Assembly: GCA_000403255.2 (NCBI GenBank)
Contig: KE159571.1
Coordinates: forward strand, 344,111 to 408,110
Reading direction: 5' to 3'
DNA: 64,000 bases
Origin: Lachnospiraceae bacterium 3-1
GTDB lineage: Bacteria; Bacillota; Clostridia; Lachnospirales; Lachnospiraceae
Shown: positions 26,731 to 36,009 of the stretch, piece after piece
How positions within the stretch are numbered: the stretch's first letter is position 1
Layout: every line of letters starts with the position of its first letter
Made by a program: the position numbers and the translations under genes
Notes under the pieces: model-generated
Databases searched by the model: none
What the model was told of the DNA's origin: nothing
What the model saw: only the letters and a program-made list of their open reading frames with translations

Positions 26731-27983
26731 ATGAAAAAGAAGAAAACAGTGAAAAAGTTAAAAAAGAAAATTGCGGTTTTGGAAACAGAAAATCTGTCAT
26801 TACAAGAGAGCGTTTTGCGGGCAGAGAACAACAGCAGGGAAAAAAGTGCTTTTTTATCCCATATGTCCCATGATATACGGACACCCCTGAATGGCATTAT
26901 TGGAATGACAGGTATTGCCATGAAACATTTTGATGATAAAGATAGGGTTCTTGATTGTCTAGGGAAAATTGACAGTTCTTCCAAACATCTGCTATCCCTG
27001 ATTAACGATATTTTGGATATGAGCCGGATTGAAAGCGGCAGAATGGTTATGAACCATGAACGGATGGATATACGTGAGGTGATTAACGGTTGTGCACTAA
27101 TTGCAGAAAGTCTGCTGGCACAGAGAAAGGTGGATTTTGTCAGGGAGTTTGGTATATTCCATCATCCTCTGCTAATTGGCGATGAATTACATCTGCACCA
27201 GGTACTTATCAATATTTTATCAAATGCCATTAAGTTTACCCCGGATGGAGGGAAAATCTTTTTTCAGGTAAAGGAGGTTTCTGCTGGAGACGGAAAGGCG
27301 ACATACCATTTTGAGATTGAGGATACCGGAATTGGTATGAAACCGGATTTTTTGGAAAAAATTTGGGATTCCTTTACACAGGAAAATAGCGGAAATTGCA
27401 ATGGGTATAAGGGAACCGGATTGGGAATGGCTATTACAAAAAAACTGGTTGATTTGATGGGGGGATTATCAAGGTAGCAAGCAAGCCGGGAGTTGGCAGT
27501 AAATTTACTGTGGAGGTAACATTTGATACAGGGATAATGTCTGGCATTGCAGAGAAAGAGAATAAAATGGAAAGCATACAGGAACGGAACGCCCATCTGG
27601 ACGGCATGAAAGTCCTGTTAGTTGAAGATACCCCACTGAATATGGAAATTGCAAAATTTATGCTGGAAGATGAAGGGATTGAAGTAATGACGGCAGAAAA
27701 TGGACAGATTGCTGTTAATATTTTTAATAATTCGCCTGAGAATACTTTTAATGCTGTGTTAATGGATGTGAGAATGCCTGTGATGGATGGTCTGACCGCT
27801 ACAAAATCAATCCGGACATTGCCAAGAACTGACGCTGTAACAGTCCCAATAATAGCTATGACAGCAGACGCATATAGTGAAGATATAAGAAGGACAACTG
27901 ATGCAGGAATGAATGCACATCTGACAAAACCTGTCAGTCAAGAGAAAATGCTCTCGACTTTGGAGAAATTTTATTCTGTATAA
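26731..27983 (+). pseudogene. Hybrid sensor kinase/response regulator split by a frameshift
   Basis: The ATG at 26731 (GGAGG upstream) starts a lysine-rich coiled coil. HisKA follows (SHMSHDIRTPLNGIIGMTG), then HATPase with IEDTGIGMKP and GTGLGMAITKKLVDLMGG, and a stop at 27477. Re-reading one base at the run of six G (27459-27464) gives IIKVASKPGVGSKFTV, which joins the downstream receiver domain (LLVEDTPLNMEI, Asp in LMDVRMPVMDG, LTKPV) ending at 27983. The full protein would be about 417 residues with no membrane segment. It is either phase-variable or dead; the kinase half alone could still be made. Confidence 0.8.
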
Positions 27984-28047
27984 ATAATAAGCTCTTTTGG
28001 ATATATATTTCTTTTGGCATTTTGAAAGAGATTAAAAAGCAAAATGA

Positions 28048-28091
28048 AAAATGCTTAAAAGCATTTTGTAAAAGATTTTAAGCATTTTTAT
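28048..28091 (+). terminator. Terminator-like hairpin, first copy
   Basis: AAATGCTTAAAA pairs with TTTTAAGCATTTTT. A diverged copy lies at 29763-29810; both are followed by the same small gene on the other strand. Confidence 0.6.
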
Positions 28092-28352
28092 GTCAAACTT
28101 TCCTGATTATCCTCTGCATCTATAAATATCTGTATTTCGTTGTTGAGATAAAACAAACCCATCGGTGTCCGATGGGTTGCATGTTTCAAGCAGATTATCT
28201 ATTGCCAGTGCATTTAGTACATGGTCTGTCCATGCTGTGTTTTTTAATCCTTTCTCTGCTTTGTTACAGTCAATCCGTAGAATGTAACCGTCAAATGTAG
28301 TAATGTCAATACTGTTGTGGTACATATTGTACCTTGCGTATATTAGATTCAT
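28088..28352 (-). pseudogene. Small conserved gene, first copy, broken by a palindromic insertion
   Basis: The first 50 residues (ARYNMYHNSIDITTFDGYILRID...) resemble a small Clostridia family of the DUF6061 type, a tentative assignment. Compared with the second copy at 29816-30052, 22 extra bases including a perfect hairpin AACCCATCGG/CCGATGGGTT (28156-28178) shift the frame after DNLLE. After the insertion the ancestral frame resumes (EIQIFIDAED) but is no longer read; the shifted frame stops at 28107. An 81-residue altered product is possible. Confidence 0.55.
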
Positions 28353-28647
28353 TTTCTTTGTCCTTTCATAATTTTTACAAGCATATCAAATCAGTTCCCA
28401 CGCCTTAATTGTTTTGTGTTATAATGTGTTATAGGTTTTTCTTTCCCTTAAAGTTTCCCTCATTAGGGTTCATAACAGCAAGAGGGAGAAAATAACATAA
28501 GGGAAAATCTAAGGGAATGCTCACCTTGCACAAATTTAATGTTTTCAGTAGTTAGAGCAGTTCATGAAAACAAAATATAAGAGTTATTAAATCCCTTAGA
28601 TTTTGTGAAAATCCAATCGGAATTTATTATTGTCGGAGGTAAATATA

Positions 28648-29694
28648 ATGAATGAATTGCAAACCTCTTTAACTCATTATCAGGTAAAAAAAGAAAACGG
28701 GGCTATTACAGTCCTTGCCAATAAACCTATTTGTGTTTGTGATCATTTTTGGGACTGCATGAATGAGGAATGGGTTTTTGCTGTTAAGTGTGACGATGGT
28801 CAAAGCCGGTATCACATCGACTATTTATTTTTGGATAATAATTTTGAGCTACTTAATGCACTTACTGAAGATAAAGGTGTAAATCCCCAGTTTTTGACAG
28901 CACAGGATAATACGGCTTGGGTGAGCCTTAGTTCAACCAGCACAGAGCGTGAGGGTGAAATTGTTCTTCCATTGCAAAATCGTTTTCGCATTACTAAAGA
29001 GATAGTACGCAAAGATCTTGGAATGGATGCGATATTCTGCCTAAATAATCAATGTTGCTCCTATCAAATTGATTTATTCAACCATAAAAAATATGATAAA
29101 TTGTTTGTTTATCAGTTTGATAAAAACGGATTATATAAAACAAGAAAACAGTATATTCTTGAAAATATATGGAATGGATATCCGACAGTTACCAGAGATA
29201 AATGTTTTGTTACTTGCGGAAAATGGAGCAACTCTCTTTGTACGATACATGTTTCGGAAATCGACGAGAACGGTAATATTCTTTCTGATTGGAAAAGTGA
29301 AGCAATTGCAGATATGAACAGTGTCTTTTTACTGTCATATTCAGATACAAAAATGGAATTTATTACTTTCCATGAAAATCATGTGGACTATCTTGTTTAC
29401 AGTTTTGAAGGAATTTTATTGTCACGAAAAATAATATATCAAGTTGAAACTAATATTAATTTAATTGAAAAAACGCAAATCATGGGCGGAGTAAAAGCTG
29501 TTCACTGTGTGGTTTCGGGTGATGTTCAACATTTTGCAAAAAATGTTATGTTAGTGTTAGGAAATAATACTGTTGATGTTTATGAAGCAGAAGAAGGATA
29601 TTTCCCTTCATTACTTGATGACAGTCATTTATTATTTGCTCCAATAAGCAGAATAGAGAATATTGCTTGTAGTTTCAAAATTGTGATAATCTGA
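28648..29694 (+). CDS. Hypothetical protein, cytoplasmic
   Basis: A 348-residue protein without signal peptide or membrane segment. The composition is regular, with many aromatic-rich beta strands (WVFAVKCDDG, YKTRKQYILENIW, YLVYSFEGILLSRK) spaced at repeating intervals, which could mean a beta-propeller. No family is recognised. The ATG at 28648 follows TCGGAGG nine bases upstream; a TTG at 28630 lies before that site. It is flanked on both sides by the duplicated small gene and terminator block, so it may be an inserted or amplified cargo gene. Confidence 0.6.
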   Translation: MNELQTSLTHYQVKKENGAITVLANKPICVCDHFWDCMNEEWVFAVKCDDGQSRYHIDYLFLDNNFELLNALTEDKGVNPQFLTAQDNTAWVSLSSTSTEREGEIVLPLQNRFRITKEIVRKDLGMDAIFCLNNQCCSYQIDLFNHKKYDKLFVYQFDKNGLYKTRKQYILENIWNGYPTVTRDKCFVTCGKWSNSLCTIHVSEIDENGNILSDWKSEAIADMNSVFLLSYSDTKMEFITFHENHVDYLVYSFEGILLSRKIIYQVETNINLIEKTQIMGGVKAVHCVVSGDVQHFAKNVMLVLGNNTVDVYEAEEGYFPSLLDDSHLLFAPISRIENIACSFKIVII

Positions 29695-29762
29695 TACAAC
29701 TTCCTGTTTTTTTTGATTTTGTACTATTGTTTAGATATTTTGAAAGTGCATAACCAATAAAG

Positions 29763-29810
29763 AAAAAATGCTTATAAATCATGTTATAAAAGATTTCTAA
29801 GCATTTTTTG
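29763..29810 (+). terminator. Terminator-like hairpin, second copy
   Basis: AAAAAATGCTTA (29763-29774) pairs with TAAGCATTTTTT (29798-29809). It follows the hypothetical gene at 28648 and is a diverged copy of the hairpin at 28048. Confidence 0.65.
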
Positions 29811-29815
29811 TTTTG

Positions 29816-30052
29816 TCAAATATCCAGATTATTTTCAGCATCTATAAATATCTGCATTTCGCTATTTAGATAGAGTCTTGCGTATTCGAGTGGATTGTCT
29901 ATCGCCAGCGCATTTAGCACATGGTCTGTCTATGGTGTAGTTTTCAATCCTGTTTCAGCCTTATTACAGTCAATTCGTAATATGTAGCCGTCAAAGATAG
30001 TAATGTCAATGCCATTATGGTACATATTGTAACTTGCAGAAATAAAATTCAT
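29816..30052 (-). pseudogene. Small conserved gene, second copy, with a premature stop
   Basis: The frame from ATG 30052 reads a product closely similar to the copy at 28352 (SYNMYHNGIDITIFDGY), but a TAG replaces the TGG found in the other copy just before TDHVLNALAID. After the stop the frame is open and gives the complete ancestral end, EYARLYLNSEMQIFIDAEN. Each copy therefore preserves what the other has lost. Confidence 0.6.
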
Positions 30053-30299
30053 ATCATCAACTCCCAGCATTCTAAAATTTAAGCATATCTTTCAGAGCGA
30101 TTACCTTTTCATTATTTATTATTTGATATTATAGTTTTCCCTTTCCTTCATTTTTGCCCTTATCAGCACTTGTAATCATGAGGGAAACGATATAAAATGA
30201 TGTAATGAATAAAATAAAGTTGACTTGCTTAAATTTAGAGTTTTCAAGGGTTGACGGCATTTTTTATGATAGTTTATAACAATTATTAAATATCCTCAA

Positions 30300-30881
30300 A
30301 TGAAAGGATTAACAATTTTGATTATTGCAGAGGATACGTACGTTATTTTTAATATTGATGTTTATACAAATTCCCGTATTACTATGGTCAACCGCAATGT
30401 TACGGAAGATCTTCTCAGGATATTTTGCGTGTTTATCATGACCTCTTTTTTCGGGGCTAAAATCCTTCGTGTGCTTGGAGGCAGTAAGAGTGAGGATGGG
30501 GAGAAACAGGTATCTTTTGCACCAGTGGAACAAGAAGAAAAGACGAAGATTCCAGTAGAAGCGAACGTTTCCTTAGAAGGGGATACTTCTTTCGAAGCAG
30601 AGATTCCAGTAGAACCAGCAGATGTATCGGAACCAGAACATGATTATTCTAAATTCTATTTGTTTTGCAAGGAATATCAGTTTACCGTACGGGAACAGGA
30701 TATTTTCGGGCTGCTTTTGAAAAATAAAAATTATAATGAAATCAGTGAGGAACTCTATATTTCCATTGGAACTGCGAAGGCACATATGCATAATATTTTT
30801 AAGAAGACGGAGGTAAAAAAGAGGAGTCAGTTGATTGCACTATTTGAAAATTTTAAAATAAAGGGGCTGCATGGAAAATAG
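30300..30881 (+). CDS. LuxR-type HTH protein, probably N-terminally truncated
   Basis: The 193-residue product has one hydrophobic segment at about residues 38-58, then an acidic linker with repeated EIPVE/KIPVE units, then a LuxR-type DNA-binding domain (FTVREQDIFGLLLKNKNYNEI, quoted as a region near 130-150, then YISIGTAKAHMHNIFKK). In Lachnospiraceae such domains often end a multi-pass membrane protein; only one membrane segment remains here. No ribosome binding site is evident before the ATG at 30300. It may be a truncated gene. Confidence 0.6.
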   Translation: MKGLTILIIAEDTYVIFNIDVYTNSRITMVNRNVTEDLLRIFCVFIMTSFFGAKILRVLGGSKSEDGEKQVSFAPVEQEEKTKIPVEANVSLEGDTSFEAEIPVEPADVSEPEHDYSKFYLFCKEYQFTVREQDIFGLLLKNKNYNEISEELYISIGTAKAHMHNIFKKTEVKKRSQLIALFENFKIKGLHGK

Positions 30882-30901
30882 GGGAATTTTCTAAATTGTT
30901 A

Positions 30902-30930
30902 TTGACGTACGTGTAAACGTACGTTATAAT
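30902..30930 (+). promoter_or_regulatory. Promoter with a palindromic operator in its spacer
   Basis: TTGACG (30902-30907) and TATAAT (30925-30930) are 17 bases apart. The palindrome ACGTACG/CGTACGT (30905-30911 with 30918-30924) starts within the -35 hexamer and fills the spacer up to the -10. It lies 180 bases upstream of the antitoxin gene and is suited to tight repression, for example by the antitoxin complex. Confidence 0.75.
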
Positions 30931-31110
30931 AATTATGACATATAAAATCTCGTCATTACAGATAAAGTATATCATTATTATTACAAAATAGGGACATAAT
31001 ATTTACTTATACGAGAATGAACGAGAGATAATCAATACACAGAAGAATTTTTAACAGGATGCGAAAGTTTACAAGAGCTTTAGATCAAAGTCGGAAAAGG
31101 AGATTTTATC

Positions 31111-31359
31111 ATGTCAACAATTAATATAACAGCAGCGCGAAAGGATCTTTACAATCTGGTAGAGAATGTAAACCTTTACAGTGAACCCACATTAATTGTT
31201 GGAAAAAAAGGAAATGCAGTTCTGCTATCAGAGGACGATTGGAATGCAATACAGGAAACGCTATATTTGAATTCCATGGAAGGCATGGCAGAATCCATTA
31301 TTAATGGGGCGAAAACACCTGTGGAAGATTGTGTTCCTGAAGATATGGTGGAATGGTAA
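31111..31359 (+). CDS. Antitoxin, Phd/YefM family
   Basis: An 82-residue antitoxin. The N-terminal dimer domain is typical (INITAARKDLYNLVENV, then PTLIVGKKGNAVLLSEDDWNAI); the C-terminal acidic tail (VEDCVPEDMVEW) should wrap the toxin. The ATG at 31111 follows AAAAGGAGA. The toxin gene starts immediately after its stop. The pair probably represses its own promoter, whose spacer holds a palindrome. Confidence 0.93.
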   Translation: MSTINITAARKDLYNLVENVNLYSEPTLIVGKKGNAVLLSEDDWNAIQETLYLNSMEGMAESIINGAKTPVEDCVPEDMVEW

Positions 31360-31650
31360 ATGTATCGGATTGTTTTTGAAAAACAGGCATTGAAAGATTT
31401 GAAGGAATTAAAGGCTTCTGGCCTTTCACAGAAAGCAAAAAGGCTCGTGGATATTATCAGGGAAGATCCATATCAAAGGCCGCCAGGATATGAAAAATTG
31501 GTTGGGAATTTGAAAGGGTTATATGCCAGGAGAATCAATCTCCAGCACCGCCTTGTATACCAGATATATGATGAGCCTGTAACAGAGGACGGCCTTGTAT
31601 ACCAAGGAACAATAAAAATAATTCGTATGTGGACACATTATGAAAAATAG
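31360..31650 (+). CDS. Toxin, YoeB/RelE-type mRNA interferase
   Basis: A 96-residue YoeB-like toxin that cuts mRNA in the ribosome A site. The fold and end are typical: LKDLKELKASG, the basic helix, PPGYEKLVGNLKGLYARRIN, then HRLVYQIYDE and the catalytic region IIRMWTHYEK with the final His-Tyr. The strand after RLVYQ carries a short extension (PVTEDGLVYQG). It begins directly at the end of the antitoxin gene, with no gap. A strong terminator follows. Both genes look intact. Confidence 0.92.
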   Translation: MYRIVFEKQALKDLKELKASGLSQKAKRLVDIIREDPYQRPPGYEKLVGNLKGLYARRINLQHRLVYQIYDEPVTEDGLVYQGTIKIIRMWTHYEK

Positions 31651-31700
31651 AATAGCCGAAAACCTTTGTTTTCTTGAAAACGAAAGGTTTTCGGCTATTT
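31651..31700. terminator. Terminator after the toxin-antitoxin pair
   Basis: AATAGCCGAAAACC pairs with GGTTTTCGGCTATT, followed by a run of T. It separates the convergent glycerate kinase gene. Confidence 0.88.
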
Positions 31701-31731
31701 TTTTCGGGCATAGCCAAAGCAATTTAAAAAT

Positions 31732-32865
31732 TTACAGTTTTAGCAGGCGGAATACCTGTTCTGCAGTATCCGCCAAATTATTTTTGGCATTTTCCGGTTG
31801 CATGGCTTCTTCTAATGTAGTGATTTCACGTAGAATCGGAAAAAATGCATCAATGCCCTTTTGGTTACATTCCTTTGCATCCTTTGTGACGCTTCCTGCA
31901 AATGCAACCACTGGAAGGCCATACTTTTTGGCAAGGGCTGCTACGCCCACAGGGGCTTTTCCCATAGCAGTTTGCCCGTCCAGACGACCTTCTCCTGTTA
32001 TTACAAGATCTGCTTGCTTGATATATGTTTCAAGTTGCGTTTCTGTAAGAACCATATTGATTCCTGATTCCAGTACAGCATTGGTGAAGGTTAAAAACGC
32101 AAATCCAAGACCACCAGCAGCTCCAGTTCCAGGGTAATTTTCATCTGCTGTTTTAAAATCTTCTTTGGCAAGTCTGGCGTAATGAAGAAGCCATGTATCC
32201 ATATCCTGAATCATTTTTTGTGTTGCGCCCTTTTGGGGACCATATACTGCACTTGCACCATTCTCACCACAGAGGGGATTTGTAACGTCGCAGGCAATCT
32301 GAAATTCACACTTTGAAAGCTCTGGAAGAACATTTTCATCTGTGATAGTTTCCAGAGTCTTTAATCCAATGGCGCCATAAGGAATCTGCTTCTTGTTCTT
32401 ATCAAGAAAACCAAATCCAAGGGCTTGCAGCATCCCCACACCCCCATCGTTGGTGGCGCTTCCGCCGATGCCTGTAAGAAACCGTCTGCATCCATTTTTT
32501 ATGGCGTCCCGGATGACTTCTCCTACGCCATAAGTAGTGGTGTATAAGGGGTTTTTCTTTTCGTCTGGCACCAAAGTAATACCTGCTGCTCCAGACATTT
32601 CAATTACGGCTGTTTTTGTTTTTTCTATGATGCCATAGGTACAGTCTACAGGTTCTCCCAAGGGGCCTGTTACAGATATTGTCCGCAATATGCCGCCCAT
32701 TCCTTCCACCAGGGCTTCCACTGTGCCTTCTCCACCGTCTGCCAAGGGTCTGATTACTGTCTCTGTCTGTGGGGCTGCACGTGTGATTCCTTCTGCAACA
32801 GCTTTTCCTGCTTCTATGGAGCTTAAACTCCCCTTCATTGAGTCAATTGCAATTACCGCTTTCAT
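31732..32865 (-). CDS. Glycerate kinase (GarK/GlxK family)
   Basis: The enzyme phosphorylates D-glycerate to a phosphoglycerate that enters glycolysis. The 377-residue product has all family hallmarks: the start AIDSMKGSLSS, PLADGGEGT, the glycine-rich GIGGSATNDGG, the CDVTNPLCG motif, and LVITGEGRLDGQT. The ATG at 32865 (MKAVIAIDS) follows GGAAGG. The open frame continues upstream into an unrelated remnant. It is the last gene of the cluster headed by the GH13 phosphorylase remnant and is still intact, which suggests that its substrate came from that pathway. Confidence 0.93.
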   Translation of the reverse strand: MKAVIAIDSMKGSLSSIEAGKAVAEGITRAAPQTETVIRPLADGGEGTVEALVEGMGGILRTISVTGPLGEPVDCTYGIIEKTKTAVIEMSGAAGITLVPDEKKNPLYTTTYGVGEVIRDAIKNGCRRFLTGIGGSATNDGGVGMLQALGFGFLDKNKKQIPYGAIGLKTLETITDENVLPELSKCEFQIACDVTNPLCGENGASAVYGPQKGATQKMIQDMDTWLLHYARLAKEDFKTADENYPGTGAAGGLGFAFLTFTNAVLESGINMVLTETQLETYIKQADLVITGEGRLDGQTAMGKAPVGVAALAKKYGLPVVAFAGSVTKDAKECNQKGIDAFFPILREITTLEEAMQPENAKNNLADTAEQVFRLLKL

Positions 32866-32894
32866 GATCCTTCCCTTCTTTACATAAAAATTTC

Positions 32895-33351
32895 TTATAA
32901 TGTGCAAAGATTTACGTTTGCTAACTGATCTGTACTGGAGACCACAAGATTTGCATTGCCAAGAACTTTGGCTTCTCCAACACCGATACACTTCATGTTA
33001 CCTGCCAATGCAGCTTCAATTCCCGCCTTTGCGTCTTCTATAACAATGCAGTTTTCACAGGGAATGCCAAGCAGCTCTGCTGCTTTTACAAATACCTGTG
33101 GGTTAGGTTTTGCCAATTCTACCAGGTTGCCATCCACTACAGCGTCAAATTTTTCTAGAAGATGTATCTTTTCAAGAATCATTTTACCACTTTTGCTGGC
33201 AGAACCAAGAGAAATTAAGTATCCTTCTTCTTTAATTTTTCGTAGAAATTCTGGAATTCCTGGTAAAATTTCTGACTCATCAATATTTTCAATCATTTTA
33301 TTAAACAATCGTTGCGTGTTACCTGAATGATGCTTAGGTAAAAAATTTTTA
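32895..33351 (-). pseudogene. Beta-phosphoglucomutase remnant, N-terminal half lost
   Basis: The conserved part runs from about 33310 to 32895: DESEILPGIPEFLRKIKEEG, then GSASKSGKMILEK, DGNLVELAKPNPQVFVKAAE and VIEDAKAGIEAALAG. It matches the C-terminal half of beta-phosphoglucomutases (HAD family). The catalytic DxD motif and cap, about the first 90 residues, are absent. The sequence before it runs directly into the end of the phosphorylase remnant. A frame of 169 residues exists, but its first part is the phosphorylase tail in another frame. The gene is dead. Confidence 0.8.
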
Positions 33352-34739
33352 TTATTGTTCTTTGATCCAAGCGCATTCCCATGCTGCCAATGTGATTTCC
33401 CCATTTACATTGCCGCCTGTAAAAAGATTTTGTCCCTTTAAATCGTCATAAGAAATTTTCTGTTCCGCTTTGGGGGAAAACGCGCTCTGTGTTCTTCGTA
33501 TGTCCAATCTTTCAATTATTGTGCGAAAAATTCTGCTTCGATTGGTATTTTCGTTTAACTGTTTCTTTAGTTTGTTGTAATCAAGAGTTTCTCGGTTAAT
33601 TCTTCTTGGTATGCCAGAAATTTACCGATTCTTTCTGCGTCAGGGCTTTCTGGTTCTGCCAATGCGTCCTGATAGTTGATATTTAGTTCATAAGGACTCT
33701 TTGTTCCGTCTCCATTATTTTTGTAAGATACAACGCCGCCGTTTCTCAATGTGGCATCTATCAACTCTTGCTGCTGTTCTTTTGTAAGGATTCCCTCCGA
33801 AGGAGGAATTCCGATGCCGTCGTGGGAGCTTAAAAAATTAAAGTATGTAACTTTTTCATTGGGAAGAACCAGTGTTTCCAGCCAGTCAGACAAAACATCT
33901 GCATTCTCGGAAAGAAAAGTATGCATAGTAAGAGGCGGCAGGGGAAACTGATATACCAAATCCGCTTCATCTCCATTATCTCCAAAATAGCTAATATTAT
34001 CTTTATGGGGCACATTGGTTTCTGTAATGATTCTTGTGCCTGGAGCATATTCCTTTAATACATCTTTCATAAGTTTCACTAATTCATGTGTCTGAGGAAG
34101 GTGCATACATGTTGTACCAAGTTCTTTCCACATAAATCCAATGGCGTCCAACCGGATAAATTTTGCCCCGTTTCTTCCATACATCACTAAAATGTCCAAA
34201 ATTTCCGCCAATAATGCAGGGCAGTCAAAGTTCAGATCAATTTGATCGTCACTGAAAGTAGTCCAGACATATTTTTCACTATCCCCAGTATCAAATTTTG
34301 TAAGAAGAGGCAGCGCTCTTGGCCTTGTAACAGCACTGTAATCAGCATTTGGATCACAGGTGATAAAATAATCGGTGTAGGGAGCTTCTCCTCTCAAATA
34401 TCCCTTGAACCATTTGCTGCTTTTAGAAATATGATTGATGACAGCATCAAACATCAGCCCATAATCTTGGGATAGCTTTTTGATATGTTCCCAGCTTCCA
34501 AGCTCTGGATTGATTTTACGGTAGTCCACCACAGAAAATCCATCATCCGAAGTATAAGGATACATGGGAAGTAAATGGACGGTTCCAATGGATTGTTGTA
34601 CATATTTTTTTAAAAAATGATAAAGAACATGAAGTCCAGGTTTGCCCTGCTCTGTAAGGGTATTGCCATAGGTAATCAGAATACTGTCTTTTTCTGATAA
34701 TGCATCTGTTGCTTTTTTTGTTTGTTCATAAGCATCCAT
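33352..34739 (-). pseudogene. GH13 phosphorylase (sucrose/glucosylglycerate type), two internal deletions
   Basis: From ATG 34739 the frame follows the GH13 subfamily 18 pattern. Landmarks are LLPMYPYTSDDGFSVVDY, the SDDQIDLN segment, the nucleophile Asp in FIRLDAIGFMWKE, the acid Glu in IITETNVPHKDN, and FLSSHDGIG. At about 33608 roughly 35 residues are missing and the frame shifts to a stop at 33567. The shifted frame continues as RRINRETLDYNKLKK to IRRTQSAFSP. About 45 residues later in the family pattern are also missing, and the ending EITLAAWECAWIKEQ stops at 33352. The closest match I recall is E. coli YcjM, a glucosylglycerate phosphorylase. Glycerate kinase next door agrees with this. 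Confidence 0.82.
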
Positions 34740-34795
34740 ATAGGTTCCTATTGCTTATTAGATAGTATGAAAATTTGTTTGATTTCCAAATAAAT

Positions 34796-34839
34796 GACAA
34801 CGTTGTCTTACTTGCGCTATTTTTAGTGACAACGTTGTC
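34796..34839 (-). promoter_or_regulatory. Two LacI-type operators upstream of the phosphorylase
   Basis: The perfect palindrome GACAACGTTGTC occurs at 34796-34807 and again at 34828-34839, 32 bases apart, so on the same face of the helix about three turns away. The LacI gene is adjacent. Confidence 0.8.
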
Positions 34840-34857
34840 AAAAGTTGCTACTTAAAT

Positions 34858-34980
34858 CGCTCTCTTTGCATAGAGAGCGATTTTATACCCACGGGCAATG
34901 AGCTAAGCAGCCGCACTTGCGTGGATATTTGACTTATGACAATAGAAAGTTCACGTAGCGTGGGTTCTATTGTACTTTTA
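34858..34980. repeat. Intergenic hairpins including the dispersed GCAATGAGC motif
   Basis: It contains ATCGCTCTC/GAGAGCGAT at the left, GCAATGAGCTAAGCAG in the middle and ACAATAGAA/TTCTATTGT at the right (about 34938-34976). The right hairpin may end the LacI transcript. No gene is present. Confidence 0.5.
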
Positions 34981-34989
34981 TAAGATATC

Positions 34990-35991
34990 TCATGTAGATC
35001 CTCTTTCGATTACTTTACAGGAAAAACGAAATGCTTTATTTTCAGGTTCTTCTTCCTGTCCAATACGGCTGATTACGTAATCAATACAGCATTGGGCAAG
35101 ACGCTCAAAATCCTGTTCTACAGTGGAAATTGGCGGATAATAATATTCTCCTAATGTAATATTATCAATTCCCAATACAGCAATGTCCTGAGGGATAGAA
35201 AGGTTTTTTTCATATATAGCGCGATACACACCCAAAGCCCTCTCATCTCCAGATACAAAGAATGCTTTAATATCGTAAAGATTTAAAACCTCTTTTGCCT
35301 TGTTATAAGCTTTTTCCACAGTGTCAATTCCAGTAAAAATGTAATTTTTGGTTTTCTTCTCTTCCATAGCAGCCTGGAAACCTTTCATGCGGTTCTGTGT
35401 GGATAAATATTTTTTTTCTCCAATCAGCATGGCAATTTTATCTAAGCCTTTTTCGGCCAGATATAGACCGCCTTTATATCCTACATCATAGTTGTCAAGG
35501 CTGACAAATGGTACATCTGGATTCTCCGGCTCTCCAAATACAACATATGGAATATTGTGATTTTCAAAGTAATCTACCCGGGGATCTTTTCGAATATTTT
35601 CCAGTAGAATTGCGCCATCTGCGATTCCGCTTGCAATTAAATAAAATCCATCCGTTTCATCCCCCTCAAAACGTTCACTACTTGAAGGGGAAAGAACAAT
35701 TTTCATAGAACGCTTCTTTGCATAAGTAAATAAATACTTCAGCATAATGGTATGCCAGATGCTTAAGTGTTCTTCATGGTGACGTTCTGCAAATACTACA
35801 ATAATATTCGTACGGCTTCCCTTTAGACCTCGGGCAAGCATATTCACTTGATAACCTTGTTCCTTAATGGTGCACATGACCTTCTGTCTCATGCTTTCGC
35901 TGACATTTGGGCTGTTATTCAGCACTCTGGATACCGATTTAATTGATACGCCGCACGCTTTTGCAATATCAACGATTGTAACATTCCCCAC
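34990..35991 (-). CDS. LacI-family transcription repressor
   Basis: A 333-residue repressor. The N-terminal HTH reads VTIVDIAKACGVSIKSVSRVLNN and the hinge helix is MLARGLKGSRT. The periplasmic-binding-like effector domain follows (VPFVSLDNYDVGY, VLGIDNITLGEYYYPPISTV). It starts with GTG at 35991 with AGGGAAG about nine bases upstream. Palindromic operators of the GACAACGTTGTC kind lie before the phosphorylase remnant and, in variant form, before this gene. It is thus the likely local regulator, autoregulated, with a sugar or glucoside effector. The repressor is intact although most of its operon is not. Confidence 0.9.
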   Translation of the reverse strand: MGNVTIVDIAKACGVSIKSVSRVLNNSPNVSESMRQKVMCTIKEQGYQVNMLARGLKGSRTNIIVVFAERHHEEHLSIWHTIMLKYLFTYAKKRSMKIVLSPSSSERFEGDETDGFYLIASGIADGAILLENIRKDPRVDYFENHNIPYVVFGEPENPDVPFVSLDNYDVGYKGGLYLAEKGLDKIAMLIGEKKYLSTQNRMKGFQAAMEEKKTKNYIFTGIDTVEKAYNKAKEVLNLYDIKAFFVSGDERALGVYRAIYEKNLSIPQDIAVLGIDNITLGEYYYPPISTVEQDFERLAQCCIDYVISRIGQEEEPENKAFRFSCKVIERGST

Positions 35992-36009
35992 TTATTCTCA
36001 CTTCCCTTT

